Part shown: in pieces, positions 47,280 through 60,415 of the stretch
Layout: each line of letters opens with the position of its first letter
Numbering within the stretch: position 1 is the stretch's first letter
Assembly: GCA_007844125.1 (NCBI GenBank)
Contig: CM017559.1
Coordinates: forward strand, 67,996,705 to 68,060,704
Origin: Sinonovacula constricta
Lineage: Eukaryota > Mollusca > Bivalvia > Cardiida > Solecurtidae
Reading direction: 5' to 3'
DNA: 64,000 nucleotides
Program-made: the position numbers and the translations under genes
Notes under the pieces: model-generated
The model's input: the letters and a program-made list of their open reading frames with translations, nothing else
Databases searched by the model: none
Told to the model about the DNA's origin: nothing

Positions 47280-47860
47280 AACTTCGCCCCCACCCCGTCC
47301 TCCCATTGACACTGTCACGTCTTTGGAGCAAGCAGCTGTCGGCTGGTGAAAACATGTATGTAGGACATCAGCCGTTTATTAAACGGAGTGGACCGGTCAT
47401 ATAACTGAACAGTTGCCTTTCTGTGAACCTGCTTATTGTGCAGGTGACATTGACTATATATACTATACTACATTACCGCACCAGGCAATGTATCACACTT
47501 GTTAAAACACAAGGAACACCTCAAATCTGGTAAACAGTAGACATTAAAATAAAAATTTATTACATAAAAATGAACGACTTACTGGGGTACACTTAATATT
47601 TTATATAATACATTTTTCGCGGAGTAAATTTTATATTAAATAGCTTCTTGTTACCAACGTAATGGCACGAGTGTTCTGCCATTGTCCCTCAGTTAGAATT
47701 GACGCTCGCCGACCTGCCGCTAGCCTGTCGATTAATAAAGTAGCGCATGCGGCGCACGCCAACCAGCGTTATCGGAGCATTAACGAAGCTAAACAAGTGA
47801 TGGGCCGGTTTGAGATTATGTCAAACGGCATGCGCCGGCATGTGTGCATGTGATCTCATT
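47280..47860. other. GC-richer island, function unknown
   Basis: A C-rich run (47287-47305) opens the region. The part at 47650-47850 is visibly richer in G+C and CpG than anything nearby, for example GTAGCGCATGCGGCGCACG near 47740 and GGCATGCGCCGGCATG. A 63-codon sense frame at 47662-47853 lies in it and is rich in Ala, Arg and His, but has no domain. A short palindrome, CCGTTTA-T-TAAACGG, is at 47372-47386, and a TATATATA string at about 47455. A promoter, a first exon or a conserved noncoding element are all possible; none is shown. Confidence 0.35.
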
Positions 47861-47906
47861 GTGTCTGTCAACTGTTGAAGCAATCAATGAGTTTGTCCAG
47901 TTAAGA

Positions 47907-47940
47907 GTGTGTGTGTGTGTGAGTGTGGGTGTGTGTATGT
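47907..47940. repeat. Imperfect (GT)n tract
   Basis: GT dinucleotides with GA and GG interruptions. Confidence 0.85.
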
Positions 47941-49444
47941 ATTTGTGTGTGAATATTTAACTATGCGTACTGCTTTAAAACAGTTAATCAGAACTGGTGC
48001 TGTTTTCGGATTTCTCAGTTTGATAAAACCTTAAGATATATTTTTTTTCTCAATATTCTTCATTATTCCCACACAAACTGTAAATGGGTGCATTCATTAT
48101 TTTCGTACTTGCGATATCGATCCTACACGACATCTATCTGACATCGTGATTATGCCCAACGCGATTGTTTTCCGAACCGATATTTTCGCCATACATTGGA
48201 AAGTTTTGAGTTTGTTAATTGTTGGTTTTGTTTGACTAATTTTTGCTTGTTTATTATATATGTTCTAAGAGTTGTAAACGTGTCTGTGATTTGTGTCATT
48301 CTGCTGAAAGAGATAATTTCTATCCCCAAGAACGGCTTCAATTTCCTCTGACGCCACGTCTTTTTTTTCAGAAATAACTGATCAAAATGTAGGTAAATAA
48401 ATGTTAAATATGAAATCCCCGCGCGGTATTTTCGTTCACTTTGTACACAAGTCGTTTCATTGAAATCTGTTTATTTATTTGTATTATTAAACTTTTATAT
48501 CCAGAAATTATGTTTTAATTTAATATGTTTGAAATTTGAATAACAAGGATATCGCTCAAATTTTATTCAATCTATCTGCGTAATTATTCCATCAATACGT
48601 CTTCGTTTAAATATGATACTGTCTTTTCATCATGATAAAGTAAGTCTCTACATAGGGATGAAATGAATCACTTGTATCATATTACGTAACTGCCAACAAC
48701 GTATATTGATCTGAATTTAATACCATTGCAAACTATTAAGATAATGACGCTCCTCTGCATATGTGCTGCAAATTCTATTTATATTTCTCCAATGCTCACT
48801 AGAATAAATATATAACAACACTTTATTGGCGGCCTTCCCACAGGTTCGTGATTCATCAGAATACTGAGAACAATAAATATTCCTTTTTGGCGGCATAACT
48901 TAATGAAACGTGTCTGCTACATTTCAATGTAGTTAATTGCCATTGCAGTGCTTCGTCTGGATGGTAAAGAAATGAAGAAGTTCGTGCCGATAAATGGAAA
49001 AGAAAGGTAGCGTGAATAGGGTCAGAAGTGCGATAATTACTTTACAACAAAACGTAATTTAAAACTAAAAACACGAATAAAAGCTTCCTTAAAATAAAAA
49101 AAAATATCCTTTTAGTAAACTTTCATATTTTTCATGAAAAAATGGATAAACATTTTTCGGATAACAAATGTATATGATAATACTTTAAGTCACCCGCAGA
49201 ATTTGACGTTTTAAACATTTCATTATACAATTACAACGCAATGTGAACATAGCCATTCACAAAATTGTTTCAATTTTTTGTTTGATGACTTGATGTATCA
49301 TTAGGGAGTAAATTAATTTGAGCAAAATTGGTGTAGCACACATATATTTATGGGTTGCAGAAGTGCATTTACTTCCTTTTATAATGCTTCATACCATAGT
49401 TGTTTTCGAGCCAGCCTACGCTGACTCACTGTATTCAAAGACAT
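47941..49444. other. AT-rich stretch, nothing supported
   Basis: A 63-codon antisense frame at 48150-48341 has no domain. Nothing else seen. Confidence 0.45.
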
Positions 49445-50105
49445 TTAACACATGACAAGGTTCCATGAGATATTGAAATCAGACAATGCACGAGACACAG
49501 GTGTACGCATGGCAAATAAGCGCGAAAATGACAAAGCTTCCAGATGTTACATAACAAAAAATAGACAAACACCAATAGTTATCGCTTTCAAACAGTCAGT
49601 CAGCGAAAGATCCTACAAGGGTGTATAATCCAGTTAAGCATATCTCTAACTTCGTAGTTCCTAAGTTCTGCAATCAACGTTTGTGTCTCAAATACAAAGA
49701 GTGAACTGTAAACATACACATTTGAAACAAAACAGCTTACAGCAAGGCTAAAACAACAAAAATATAAATAAAATGAGGCAATTTCAAACTATAAAAACGT
49801 CCACGTTGTATCAGATAAAGAGGAGTAGTTATCCTGCAATTAGCTAAACAAATGTCCTGAATACTAGATCGTGAAGTAATTACTTATTTGAATAAGAAAT
49901 AAAAAAAACCTGAGGAGGAGAAGGGAGACAATACCACTGTCCAATATGTAAGAAAGAAAATAAACACAACAATCCTGATAAGATGACTTAAACGACAGCA
50001 TAGGTTACAGCACCGGAAGAATGATTACAAATACATGTATCACACAGCACACTTACATTGTTGTAACAAGAAATATAGAAAGATAACAAGTGTTCTAACC
50101 GCGAA
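49445..50105 (+). mobile_element. A-family unit, old and diverged
   Basis: The order of landmarks follows the A unit: GACAAGGTTCCATGAG, a CGCATGGC string, AGTTATCGC and CAGTCAGTCAGC for the core, CAAATACAAAGAGTG, then GTCCAATATGTAAG, ACAATCCTGATAAGATGA, GACAGCATAGGTTACA and ACTTACATTGTTGT. Length is about 660 bases, matching other complete units despite heavy divergence. Confidence 0.72.
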
Positions 50106-50285
50106 TATAGATGACAAGTTCCTATGAGTATTGCAACATTTTTACAATCCGACAATGAACTATACATATGCCGGCGGAGATACATGTAACAGCACTTTGA
50201 GACGAGATTATAGGATATAGAAACCTCAGCAGTTACCGCCTACACAGTTAGTAGGCAAACATCCGACTGCGGTGCTTATACTGCG
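50106..50285 (+). repeat. A-family partial second unit, diverged
   Basis: GATGACAAGTTCCTATGAG, TATTGCAACATTTTTACAAT, ACATATGCC, CAGTTACCGCC and CCGACTGCGGTGCTTA. The head and core of a second unit follow the preceding one at unit spacing, then homology ends. Confidence 0.75.
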
Positions 50286-50889
50286 AAATTAAAAAACGGG
50301 GATGTTTTCGTGTGTTTCTTTCAGAATATCCAGACAGTTCAGCACATGAAATGAATATATTCTTTATAAATGGTGTATTTTGTGTGTTAACATAATACCA
50401 ACATTGATACTCAAGCAAGGGCCAGTACACATTGACTAATATAAAATGCAAATGCATATTATAAAACCATGTGTCTGTCAAACATTTGCTAACATAATTA
50501 CAATTTATTTTAGAATTATTTTGTAAACGTTTAGCCTTAACTATAATAGCAAGAAAACACTCATTTTAACAAACTCATACTTGACGTTGACTGGTGTTGG
50601 TTTCCATAATATTTAGTTATGGACATGCTGTTCAGTAAATTGTCATAGGACGTTAGTTTCTAAATGAACTATGACCTTTATTATAGGTTTTTTGTATATA
50701 AAATTACAATCAAGAGTAACTTTTGGGAAAATTATTTTGAAAACATAGTTCTGTCATCGGGCATCATTTTTCTATTTTTTTATGTTTGACACAGGGTTTT
50801 CAATGATGACAGTAAGTTGCAATATCCTACTGAATAACGTCTCCCTGAACAATATTCGTCAGAATGTTCCTGTTTGTACTTATGATCAT
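50286..50889. other. AT-rich stretch, nothing supported
   Basis: Nothing recognisable beyond a 77-codon antisense frame (50248-50481) without a domain. Confidence 0.45.
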
Positions 50890-51100
50890 TCATTAGACGG
50901 AGACTTTAAATCAAATTTGTTCTTGCAGCAATAACCAACATTAGTGTATCGAATTATTTAAAGTATGGTATAATAAACTACCCATCTTCTGTGCAATAAT
51001 CGAATATCATTCCATTTGTTTCACGCCCTTAAAGATTTCAATAACATTAACATGTCACTTAACTTCTGCTATTTGATTTTCCCGAAACATATGCATCAAA
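50890..51100. repeat. Dispersed repeat DR-4, copy b
   Basis: Partner of 35990-36200, same orientation; see shared strings there. The frame in copy a (35883-36077) is not open here. Confidence 0.65.
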
Positions 51101-51404
51101 ATGCTCTCATGGGGTCACTTATAAATACACATGCCTGTGGATAACAAACTATGATATGCACAAATACAGTTTGAAACACACCAATGTGCGCTTGAAGCTT
51201 AATTTTAAAACGTTCACTAAACAATTCTTATTCAATTCTTGACATATGTGTTTTGCTTGATTGCCTACTTTAACCGTTTATCATTCCCCAAACAAAATTG
51301 TCTATGGTTTGATGAAATCATATTTCCACGGTGTTCAACCTTGAGGAAAGAGTTATAGCATTAATTGCTAATCCAGTAAATATTGCGCTGAGTTTTTGTG
51401 CGTA
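51101..51404. other. AT-rich stretch, nothing supported
   Basis: Nothing recognisable. Confidence 0.45.
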
Positions 51405-51500
51405 AAATAACTTGTCTCAGTGTTTTGCCACTTTTTCATCAACTTGTGTTTGCTATTGTCTGGTAATAGGTAAATCAGTTAAGGCAATTCCCCCTTTTCA
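51405..51500. repeat. C-head fragments in opposite orientations
   Basis: CAGTGTTTTGCCAC to TGTTTGCTATTGTCTGG (51418-51465) is a diverged antisense part of the C head. AATAGGTAAATCAGTTAAGG immediately after is the sense start of the C head. Either an inverted join or two abutting insertions. Confidence 0.5.
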
Positions 51501-53243
51501 AATTTTCCTAAAGATCACGCCACAAAATGTGACCTCAATTTATTTAATGAGTACAATACCGATAGCGAGAACAAAATTTAAAATATGAGGTGTATAGCAC
51601 GTTCTATAAGGCTATAAAATACATGGCTTTGCTAAGTTTGTATATTCATAATAAAACGATATATAATACAGGATAATATATAATAAAGTGGTTGTTTGTT
51701 TTTAAGACATCCTTGCTAAATGTTTAAACAAATAGAATTGAAATAAACAATTAAAAACAGGCCTTTTCGTTCGTTGAAAAAGCCTTTGACATGTTAATAA
51801 ATAGCTCTAATCTATTTGATTTGTTATATTAAATTATATTAAAATATAACCGTATCTCCATATTAGTACTCGTGCTGCATTTCTATTTCAAGCGGCTGAG
51901 AATAAAAATGATCTGAAAGCAATGAGGAAAGACTTTTTATTATAATGACGACTCCTAGTTTATGATTAAGTATATAGGTTATATCTACACGAATGTTATG
52001 AAAGGACACGATCGACAGCAAAGTCTTAGGTTAGTCATATAAGCATGAAAGTAAGCAAATACGTTTGTACAGCACAATAACAACAATATCTTGTTATATT
52101 TAAACCGTACTCACTTACAGAAAAGAAAATGACATAAACATTAGGACAAGGGAAATATCTAGATATAAATAGAAACTTTTAAAATTAATAACCATAGTAA
52201 CGTGCTTAAAAAGGAACCTACTCATATGTAACTAACGATTGATTCAATAATTGCTTCAAGTCAAGCTAAACAAGGTAGATAAATGAAAAATATATTGAGT
52301 CAATTTCAGAATCATTTACATTATCACATTATATTGTAAAAAAAAAAGATAATCAATATTTGCCATGCAAGAGGTATTCATGTAATGTGTAAGGTTTAGT
52401 TGTTGTATATTCTTCAAATGTCAATATGCTTCACGAAGAACTAAAAACAATTTCCGGTTATTTTGCTCTTCCGAGCATTTTTTAAAGGAAGACATTTGTA
52501 AAATTTGTAAAATTCTTTGTTCTAATCTATTGTATCTTACGTATTTAAATAATAAATCATTCGATGAAAAGGTCTGTATCAGATCTCGCATGCATTATTT
52601 TAAGCATAACGTTAATTAAAAATGTGACAATCAATACATCTTCTCGTTAATTTGGACACTTGCATGGTGAAAATAAACAGTTTCTGATAACACTTTCTCT
52701 GGAATGCGAATTCAGTCCTTACGACCGGAAGTTCCAGGTAGGTATCTACTGGTCGACTTCAAGGACCCTGTCTCGTTGAGGCACAAACGTGTGACCTTAA
52801 AAAGTCATGTATAACACCCGGGGACACTTCCTATGGTCGAAGTGATCTAGTGAAAATCATGCTAGGCAGAGAATACGAAGAAATATCATCACAAAACGAA
52901 AAATTACTATAATGAGGTGGAAGAAGACTAGGAGGAATCGAGCTACTGGTAACCTAGATCTAGTTTACTTTTCTATTAAAATGTATTTCTATTTTTAACA
53001 CCACTATCTGATATACGAAGACATAAGTGCGCAATAAAATCTAATGAACACTAAAACACATAATGTACAAACATACGTAGGCGGGTCCACGTACTGTTCT
53101 GTAAAATATTGTAATCATTATGTGGCCATATGACCGATGTATTAGCACAGTGGGTTTGAGTCTTACATAAACTTATTTAACTAGACACAAATACAGAAAA
53201 TATAGTTTTTAAGTTAAATTCTGTCATCTATTAAATACTCGTG
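51501..53243. other. Unassigned
   Basis: Mostly AT-rich. A GC-richer patch at about 52710-52870 (ACGACCGGAAGTTCCAGG, GGTCGACTTCAAGGACCC) has no repeat partner in the window and no recognisable frame. Confidence 0.4.
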
Positions 53244-53396
53244 CTGGAGGACATTGATGCCGTCAGTCGGAAACGTATAGTGTTCAATGAGCGTCTGGAG
53301 GACATTGATGCCGTCAGTCGGAAACGTATAGTGTTCAAAGAGCGTCTGGAGGACATTGATGCCGTCAGTCGGAAACGTATAGTGTTCAATGAACGT
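53244..53396. repeat. 51-bp tandem triplication
   Basis: CTGGAGGACATTGATGCC begins at 53244, 53295 and 53346. The three 51-base units are nearly identical. Since 51 is 17 codons and the unit has no stop in one frame of each strand, 76- and 90-codon frames span it on + (53241-53471) and - (53214-53486). Neither is supported as a gene. Confidence 0.95.
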
Positions 53397-54320
53397 CAAT
53401 ACACTTTTCAAAAAAACAATTGTCGGAAACAATGTGTGAAGCCGTTTAGTATAAAAATAAAATTGATTTAAGCATCTCTTTGGCAATTTTCATAATTATG
53501 TGTACAGTGGTGAAGAAGTCATACAAATGTTGTATTGATGTAGAGAACTATTCTATTTATTTATCCAGCCAGAGTCTTTTGAAGAGATTTAACATCATAA
53601 TAAAAAGGTAGTAAATGTTATTTTAACACATTACTTGACCTACCGATGTGCAAAGACTGACTCAATTTTTGATTGGTCACACGCAAGAGAAGGGATGTCA
53701 AGACCAACGGTTAATCGAGTATCAATGTACACAATTTAATCGTTTGTTTGTATGAGGGCAAAGCACAGAAATGTTACTGAGACGTTTTCGTTTAAAAGTT
53801 ACACGATTCTGAGAAAGGGACATTGCTGGCTTATTAATGTATTGTTGTTATGTACTCATAACAAAACAGAATGGTTGAAAACCACCCACTGAAAATAAGA
53901 TGTCGTTAAACAGTTATGAATCCTTTGAGACTCTCCTTCACTCCTTATATTTACATTCCATTAGCTAACCGCTTCAATAACATTTACGAAGAAAATATTA
54001 ACCAAATAACCATAAGTTGAGTGGGTGCATAAATTGCAAGTTAGCGCACAATAACGTTATATAATTTATTATTTAATGTAACATGACAATCGGAACGGCT
54101 ATGCAACTTACATTACAAAAATTACAAAGAACGCTAGCAGACGTACATTGCCGAATACTATATAATTTAAATAAGTAAGGGTTCAAAACGACCTTCTAAA
54201 TGATGAGATCAAATCAAAATGCCTAACCATTTTTATATACAACATTACTCACCGCTTTGTATAACCGGTTTTGTAATTCTCTGTTTCTCAAAAAGAAAAA
54301 AAACAGGTTTTAAACATAAT
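53397..54320. other. AT-rich stretch, nothing supported
   Basis: Nothing recognisable. Confidence 0.5.
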
Positions 54321-55883
54321 ATTGTCTATAACTCGGTACACTTTGTTTTAAACCGTGGATTGTCTATAACTCGGTATACTCTGTTTTAAACCGTGGGTTG
54401 TCTATAACTCGCTATACTCTGGTTTAAACCGTGGGTTGTCTATAACTCGCTATACTCTATTTTAAACCGTGGATTGTCTATAACTCGGTATAATCTGTTT
54501 TAAACCATGGATTGTCTATGACTTGGTGAATTCTGTTTTATACCGTGGATTGTCTATAACTCGGTATACTCTGTTTTAAACCGTGGGTTGTCTATAACTC
54601 GGTATACTCTATTTTAAACCGTGGATTGTCTATAACTCGGTTTACCCTGTTTTAAACCGTGGATTGTCTATAACTTGGTATACTCTGTTTTAAACCATGG
54701 ATTGTCTATAACTTGGTATACTCTGTTTTAAACCATGGATTGTCAATAACTTGGTATACTCTGTTTTATACCGTGGATTGTCTATAACTCGGTATACTCT
54801 GTTTTATACCGTGGGTTGTCTATAACTCGCTATACTCTATTTTAAACCGTGGGTTGTCTATAACTCGCTATACTCTATTTTAAACCGTGGATTGTCTATA
54901 ACTCGGTATACTCTATTTTAAACCGTGGATTGTCTATAACTTGGTATACTCTGTTTTATACCGTGGATTGTCTATAACTCGGTATACTCTGTTTTAAACC
55001 ATGGATTGTCAATAACTTGGTATACTCTGTTTTATACCGTGGATTGTCTAAAACTCGGTATACTCTGTTTTATACCGTGGGTTGTCTATAACTCGCTATA
55101 CTCTATTTTAAACCGTGGGTTGTCTATAACTCGCTATACTCTATTTTAAACCGTGAATTGTCTATAACTCGATATACTCTATTTTAAACCGTGGATTGTC
55201 TATAACTTGGTATACTCTGTTTTAAACCATGGATTGTCAATAACTTGGTATACTCTGTTTTATACCGTGGATTGTCTATAACTCGCTATACTCTATTTTA
55301 AACCGTGGGTTGTCTATAACTCGCTATACTCTATTTTAAACCGTGGATTGTCTATAACTCGGTATACTCTATTTTAAATCGTGGGTTGTCTATAACTCGG
55401 TATACTTTGTTTTAAACCGTGGGTTGTCTATAACTCGGTATACTCTATTTTAAACCGTGGATTGTCTATAACTCGGTATACTCTGTTTTAAACCGTGGGT
55501 TGTCTATAACTCGGTATACTTTGTTTTAAACCGTGGGTTGTCTATAACTCGGTATACTCTATTTTAAACCGTGAATTGTCTATAACTCGCTATACTCTAT
55601 TTTAAACCGTGGGTTGTCTATAACTAGCTATACTCTATTTTAAACCGTGGATTGTCTATAACTCGGTATACTCTATTTTAAATCGTGGGTTGTCTATAAC
55701 TCGGTATACTTTGTTTTAAACCGTGGGTTGTCTATAACTCGGTATACTCTATTTCAAACCGTGGGTTGTCTATAACTCGGTATACTCTGTTTTAAACCGT
55801 GGGTTGTCTATAACTCGCTATACTCTATTTTTAACCGTGGATTGTCTATAACTCGGTATACTCTGTTTTAAACCGTGGATTGT
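54321..55883 (+). repeat. 38-bp satellite, about 41 units, higher-order structure
   Basis: The unit is TCTATAACTCGGTATACTCT followed by GTTTTAAACCGTGGATTG, 38 bases. Variant sites combine: GGTATAC/GCTATAC, CTGTTTT/CTATTTT, AAACC/ATACC, CCGTGG/CCATGG and GGATTG/GGGTTG. The phase is strict: the marker variant CCATGGATTGTCAATAAC is at 54733, 54999 and 55227 (7 and 6 units apart), and AAATCGTGGG recurs 304 bases (8 units) apart with its T at 55379 and 55683. There is no spacer between units, so this is not a CRISPR array. Each unit holds TTTAAA, GTATAC and (in variants) CCATGG palindromes. Confidence 0.97.
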
Positions 55884-58090
55884 AAAGCAAGCATTCCCAT
55901 TGTTATCTAGCAAAGAAGTTGCGCACAAATACTATTGACAACGGTATAAATTTGGAGGATTTTGTCGAATTAAACGAATATCTTAGTTATGTTTCGTTAC
56001 TCAACTGATTTGTACTTATCTACCCGTTACCTATGTCTTTTGGCTATTACTTCTTTGCATTATTTAACACATAGTATTCTAGTTATGTGTCGATATTTAT
56101 TCATCGCATCCACCCACGGCAGACATCCTTTTCATTAAATTGACTTAGTTACTAATAATTTATAGCGTATGCCAATTATTCCTCGTCTTTGAAGAATGTT
56201 TTATGTTCCTTCAAATAAATTGATATCACAATTCAGCCTTACCACTAAAATTCCATAAATAATATACTCAATATCTTTGTGCAAAACCGCGACCATATTG
56301 GTTGGGAACATTATTGTGGATCAAGACATGCACACCTGCCTTTACTGATGATAGTGTCTTATTCGGTCATGATTATATTAATACTATTTTTAATTCCCCG
56401 CAAGCGTGTTATCTTAAATGCGTAGTAAAATATTACACAAAGAAACAGAATCATTCAAGATAAGGATCTCAAAAATATTAAACAAATACTGTTTAGACTT
56501 TTACTAACATATTAAAGTTCGCATTTATAAGTAAATTATTTTATAATACCATTTAACTATAGTTCAATAATTTACCAAACTACGCCTACTACTTGATTAA
56601 CATAATCACTCAGTTTTACCAAAATATAATTAATTTCGTGTAGAATGCAACTTGAATTGTACCGCGAGACAGGTATTTACCGCATAGAAGTGTGAGGTTA
56701 TTTATACGTGCTTAATGAACAAATCATGCGTATTTTCCATATTTCCAAAGTACCATATAATTGCAACTGCGTTACTTTTTGGTGTTGACACATCCGCAGT
56801 TAAATTCGATCCAAGGTACGCGGCTAAAGGATCAAGTATGCAATTATTGATAAATGTTTTAGCTGGTCAAATACCTGCTATCAATTTTAAATTTCGTCAT
56901 GATTTCGGAACGTCTTAACTTGACGAGGATTGTATTAAAGTCAGTTCTATTATCAACAGTATTCTAGTCTCTAATTAGTTTGCTAACATCCTTTTAAATA
57001 GACAAATAAATGTTTTGACATGACCCTTTCATTTGTTAACATTTCCTAAGATAACAACTGAGGAAAAAAAGTAATATCTATTTAAATAATTAGTCCGAAA
57101 GCTAGTCTATATTTGTTTTTATATATTACGAATATGGCATTTAAAGTATGAACCGTTGAGAGAGATATATATTATGCACAAAGCGCAAACAAACTGCTGG
57201 TTTTATGCATTACGTTTAGCTATTGTTGTAGTGGGAGGCCTTCAGTTAAATGTGCCATGTTATCTCAGACCAGCAATTTCGACGGACCGGTGTCTAATTG
57301 AGGTCGTAAACAATGATTTGACAAAAAATGCATGACAATGCCATATTTACGTTCAGACGAAAAGTGATCAGAATTCGCATTTCGTTCGAAACAACATCAC
57401 AATAAAAATAGCTTTTACATTGTATGAAGCACAAGTTAGCACAAACATTTAGACTATGATATTAAAGTTTGTTTATTGGCAGTAGAGTATTTTCACCATG
57501 AGATCTAGTGAGTTTAAAATGAAAAGCCGAAGTACATTCATCATCTTCCACAGCGAATTTCTGTGTTAATTTTGAGTTTTAAGCTATACCGTCTGGCAAC
57601 GTTACGTTAAATCAAAAGGTTCGATAAGGTCCTGTATTTTCAGTCAAACGATAACTATGACGTCATTGACAGGAAGTTCTTGCCCAAGAGCGTTTAATAC
57701 ATGTATATAAATACACTTTGAACTGTTTTCACTTCTTTATTAATTACTTTATTAATTAATCTTAATTAGTGAGCTGCATTAGATAGTTGTCAATATTGAT
57801 CACAATTTCAACAACACTTTTTCTTATAATATTTAAAAAAAGTTAATTGTCTGATGAAATATTCTGCTTACGACGTCATACTGTCAGTTATTTTACTCTT
57901 TTGGCATTGGAAGTTTCCAAAAGACATTTAAGGAATTATTCTTACATATATCACAACTTCAGGCTCTGTAAATTGAAAGTAATAACAACTTTCCACAAGA
58001 TATGCCGAAATGCGTAGTTCTTAAAATAAAAACAACACAAGTGACAACACTATATAGACTTTCTAAAACGATTCTTTTTAATTCTCTCAA
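55884..58090. other. AT-rich stretch, nothing supported
   Basis: A 67-codon sense frame at 56715-56918 has ordinary amino-acid composition but no domain I recognise. No repeat partner found. Confidence 0.45.
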
Positions 58091-58182
58091 GCACACGCAC
58101 GCACACACACACACACGCACGCACGAACGCGCGCGCGCGCACGCACGCACACACACTCGCACACATTACACACACATTACAC

Positions 58183-58261
<79 letters not shown>
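58091..58261. repeat. (AC)n/(GC)n compound microsatellite
   Basis: AC, GCAC and GC blocks with ACATTAC interruptions, then a pure (AC)n tail of about 75 bases. Frames through it on both strands (57959-58162, 58002-58346, 58050-58259) are artefacts. Confidence 0.96.
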
Positions 58262-58263
<2 letters not shown>

Positions 58264-59260
58264 TATTCTTATTAAAAATGTTAAAGTGTTTATGCTATAA
58301 AACGCAAATTCGCTCAAATATTAATCGAATTAAACTTTTAAATTAAGACGGAATGCTGCAAACTCACACTTTATGAAACTGTTATTATTATTATAAATCC
58401 GTGCTTACTTTTTACAAGAACAAACTTATACCAAATATATCAGAAATTAAAATTTCATCTAGTATAATAATGTATACTCAACTGAAACTTTAGCAGTAAG
58501 AAATAAAAATTTAACTTTATTTAATATTTTTACCTTTAAAATCATCAATATGCCAAGCGTTCGTAAATGACACACAGATATTTGGAAAAAAATATGAACC
58601 ACAAACAACATATATTGCACACTCTTCTTCTGATTTTTCTGATATTTCTTCTATGAAAAACTGTTAAAATTGGCTGGGGTGACAACATTGAAGATCATAC
58701 CAGATATAAGCATTCTTTTTAAATCGAAAGCAACAACTTCTCTGCTACAAATTATCACCGGATGATTTGTGATGAAAGATTTAGCAAACAAGCCTGTAAT
58801 GAAAACGAATTGTAAAGTTTTAACGAGTTGAACATTCAAAAGATATATGTGACTGCAACAATTTTACATCATAGTTTTTATATCCACCTGTCCTTTTAAA
58901 TGAATAGTATACTAATTATTTATTAGAATTTATTGCAAAAGTACAAATGCCATTAAACACCAGGACACTCCTCAAAGTTTGAAACTTTATTCCTATTACT
59001 ATCGAGACGTTTTATCGCGTAATTGAGTTGCTTTGTGCCGTTTGAATCATAAAGTTGTGTTAATCTTAGCAAAAGCGTTCAATTTACTTTACTTCTTTAT
59101 TTTAAAAACTCTTATTATAAAAGCACATTAAATAACTCCAGAAATTATAAATGAAATAATTGAAAATGCAATACAATTTACAAATGTTAGGTGAATTTTT
59201 GATCACTTCGTCGTTTGATACTTTTAACATGACAGTCATAGTAACAATATGAACAAACTT
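58262..59260. other. AT-rich stretch, nothing supported
   Basis: Nothing recognisable. Confidence 0.5.
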
Positions 59261-60415
59261 GTTTTATTTTGTGTGTTCAAGAGATAACATTACTGCTTTG
59301 ACAAATGATCAGCGATTCAGTCCAATCAGAAGACTATTGCAAGCATATTCCAGTACCAGGAGGTAATATACCTCAAGCGTATTCAATGGACCAAAAGAAT
59401 ATATGGTATAGTTCTAATGTAGTAATGTACATTTAACTGTGGTAACTGGGAACATGTGTATGCAGCCATTTAACTAGAATTGGATCAGTACAAATTGTGT
59501 GATGCTTACAGTTGGGTCGTGATAGAATTAACCTATAATTAATTCCAATTTATGCTGAAGTATATACATTAAGTTTTGCAATTTTGGATTGGTGTTAACC
59601 AGGTTGGAAAAATGTTAATGCACATATATTAATGCCAATACTGTAACACAAAGAAATGCAAGCGACAAGCACTATAAAATAAACTTTGTATAACAAACAT
59701 AAGTGTGTAGACTTACAAATAAAACAATACACCATCTTTCTTTAATAAATCCACAACATATCCATTCCTTATATGTCAACTCTCTTAATCAAAGTACTTT
59801 TCAAGTCCTCTGCGATATGTAAAGTTAAAAAATAATAAAATATAATCCAATGAACAGCCATCACTCTATAGTACTTTAAAACACTGGTTATTATATACAT
59901 TATAAGAAGGTCCTAATTGAAATATTAATTCTTATTGTACCTCTTTATATGTTCCTATTGAGTTTGTGCTAGTAGAAATGTTCTAGAAGCTAAATTCGAA
60001 AGTAATATCGTACGGATAACACAAGAAATCTCCCCAGTCATTTAGAAAACGAAAAGAAGAAGGAAAATTTATAAAATGAAAATAAAGATCCAGTAGTGCT
60101 TTGCGTGGTAAGGGTCAGTAGGGCCAGAAGTCATTTTGTTTAAATGTTTTTGATCATGATATATGTGTATTTTAACACAGTCCAATAGAAATGAACGGAC
60201 ATTAATTGTTCTCATTTCGTGTAATGTAATTATTGAAAGGAGAATGCAATCAGGAAATCATATTCGTCTTCCTTTTAAATATATATAGCTCATTAAGTTT
60301 AAACACAATTTAATAACTATTTATTTCTACTACCCTAAAACTGATTAAATATAAGCATAATAACATTAAAATATGTTATCAATTTACTTGTAAAGCTAAC
60401 TGTTTTAAAAGCTTA
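59261..60415 (+). repeat. Unit B, copy 1 (1155 bp)
   Basis: Nearly identical to 61679-62835. It begins GTTTTATTTTGTGTGTTCAA and ends TTTTAAAAGCTTA just before an A unit. No coding capacity. Differences from copy 2 are a few substitutions and short indels (for example AATCAAAGTAC against AAAGTAC near 59788), so the duplication is recent. Confidence 0.95.

Noticed and set aside
53241..53471. Triplicated 17-residue peptide as a real protein
   Set aside because: Both strands are open through the repeat, and there is no conserved context or signal of translation.
54321..55883. CRISPR-like regular array
   Set aside because: Units abut with no spacers, and variants are shared along the array; it is a eukaryotic satellite.
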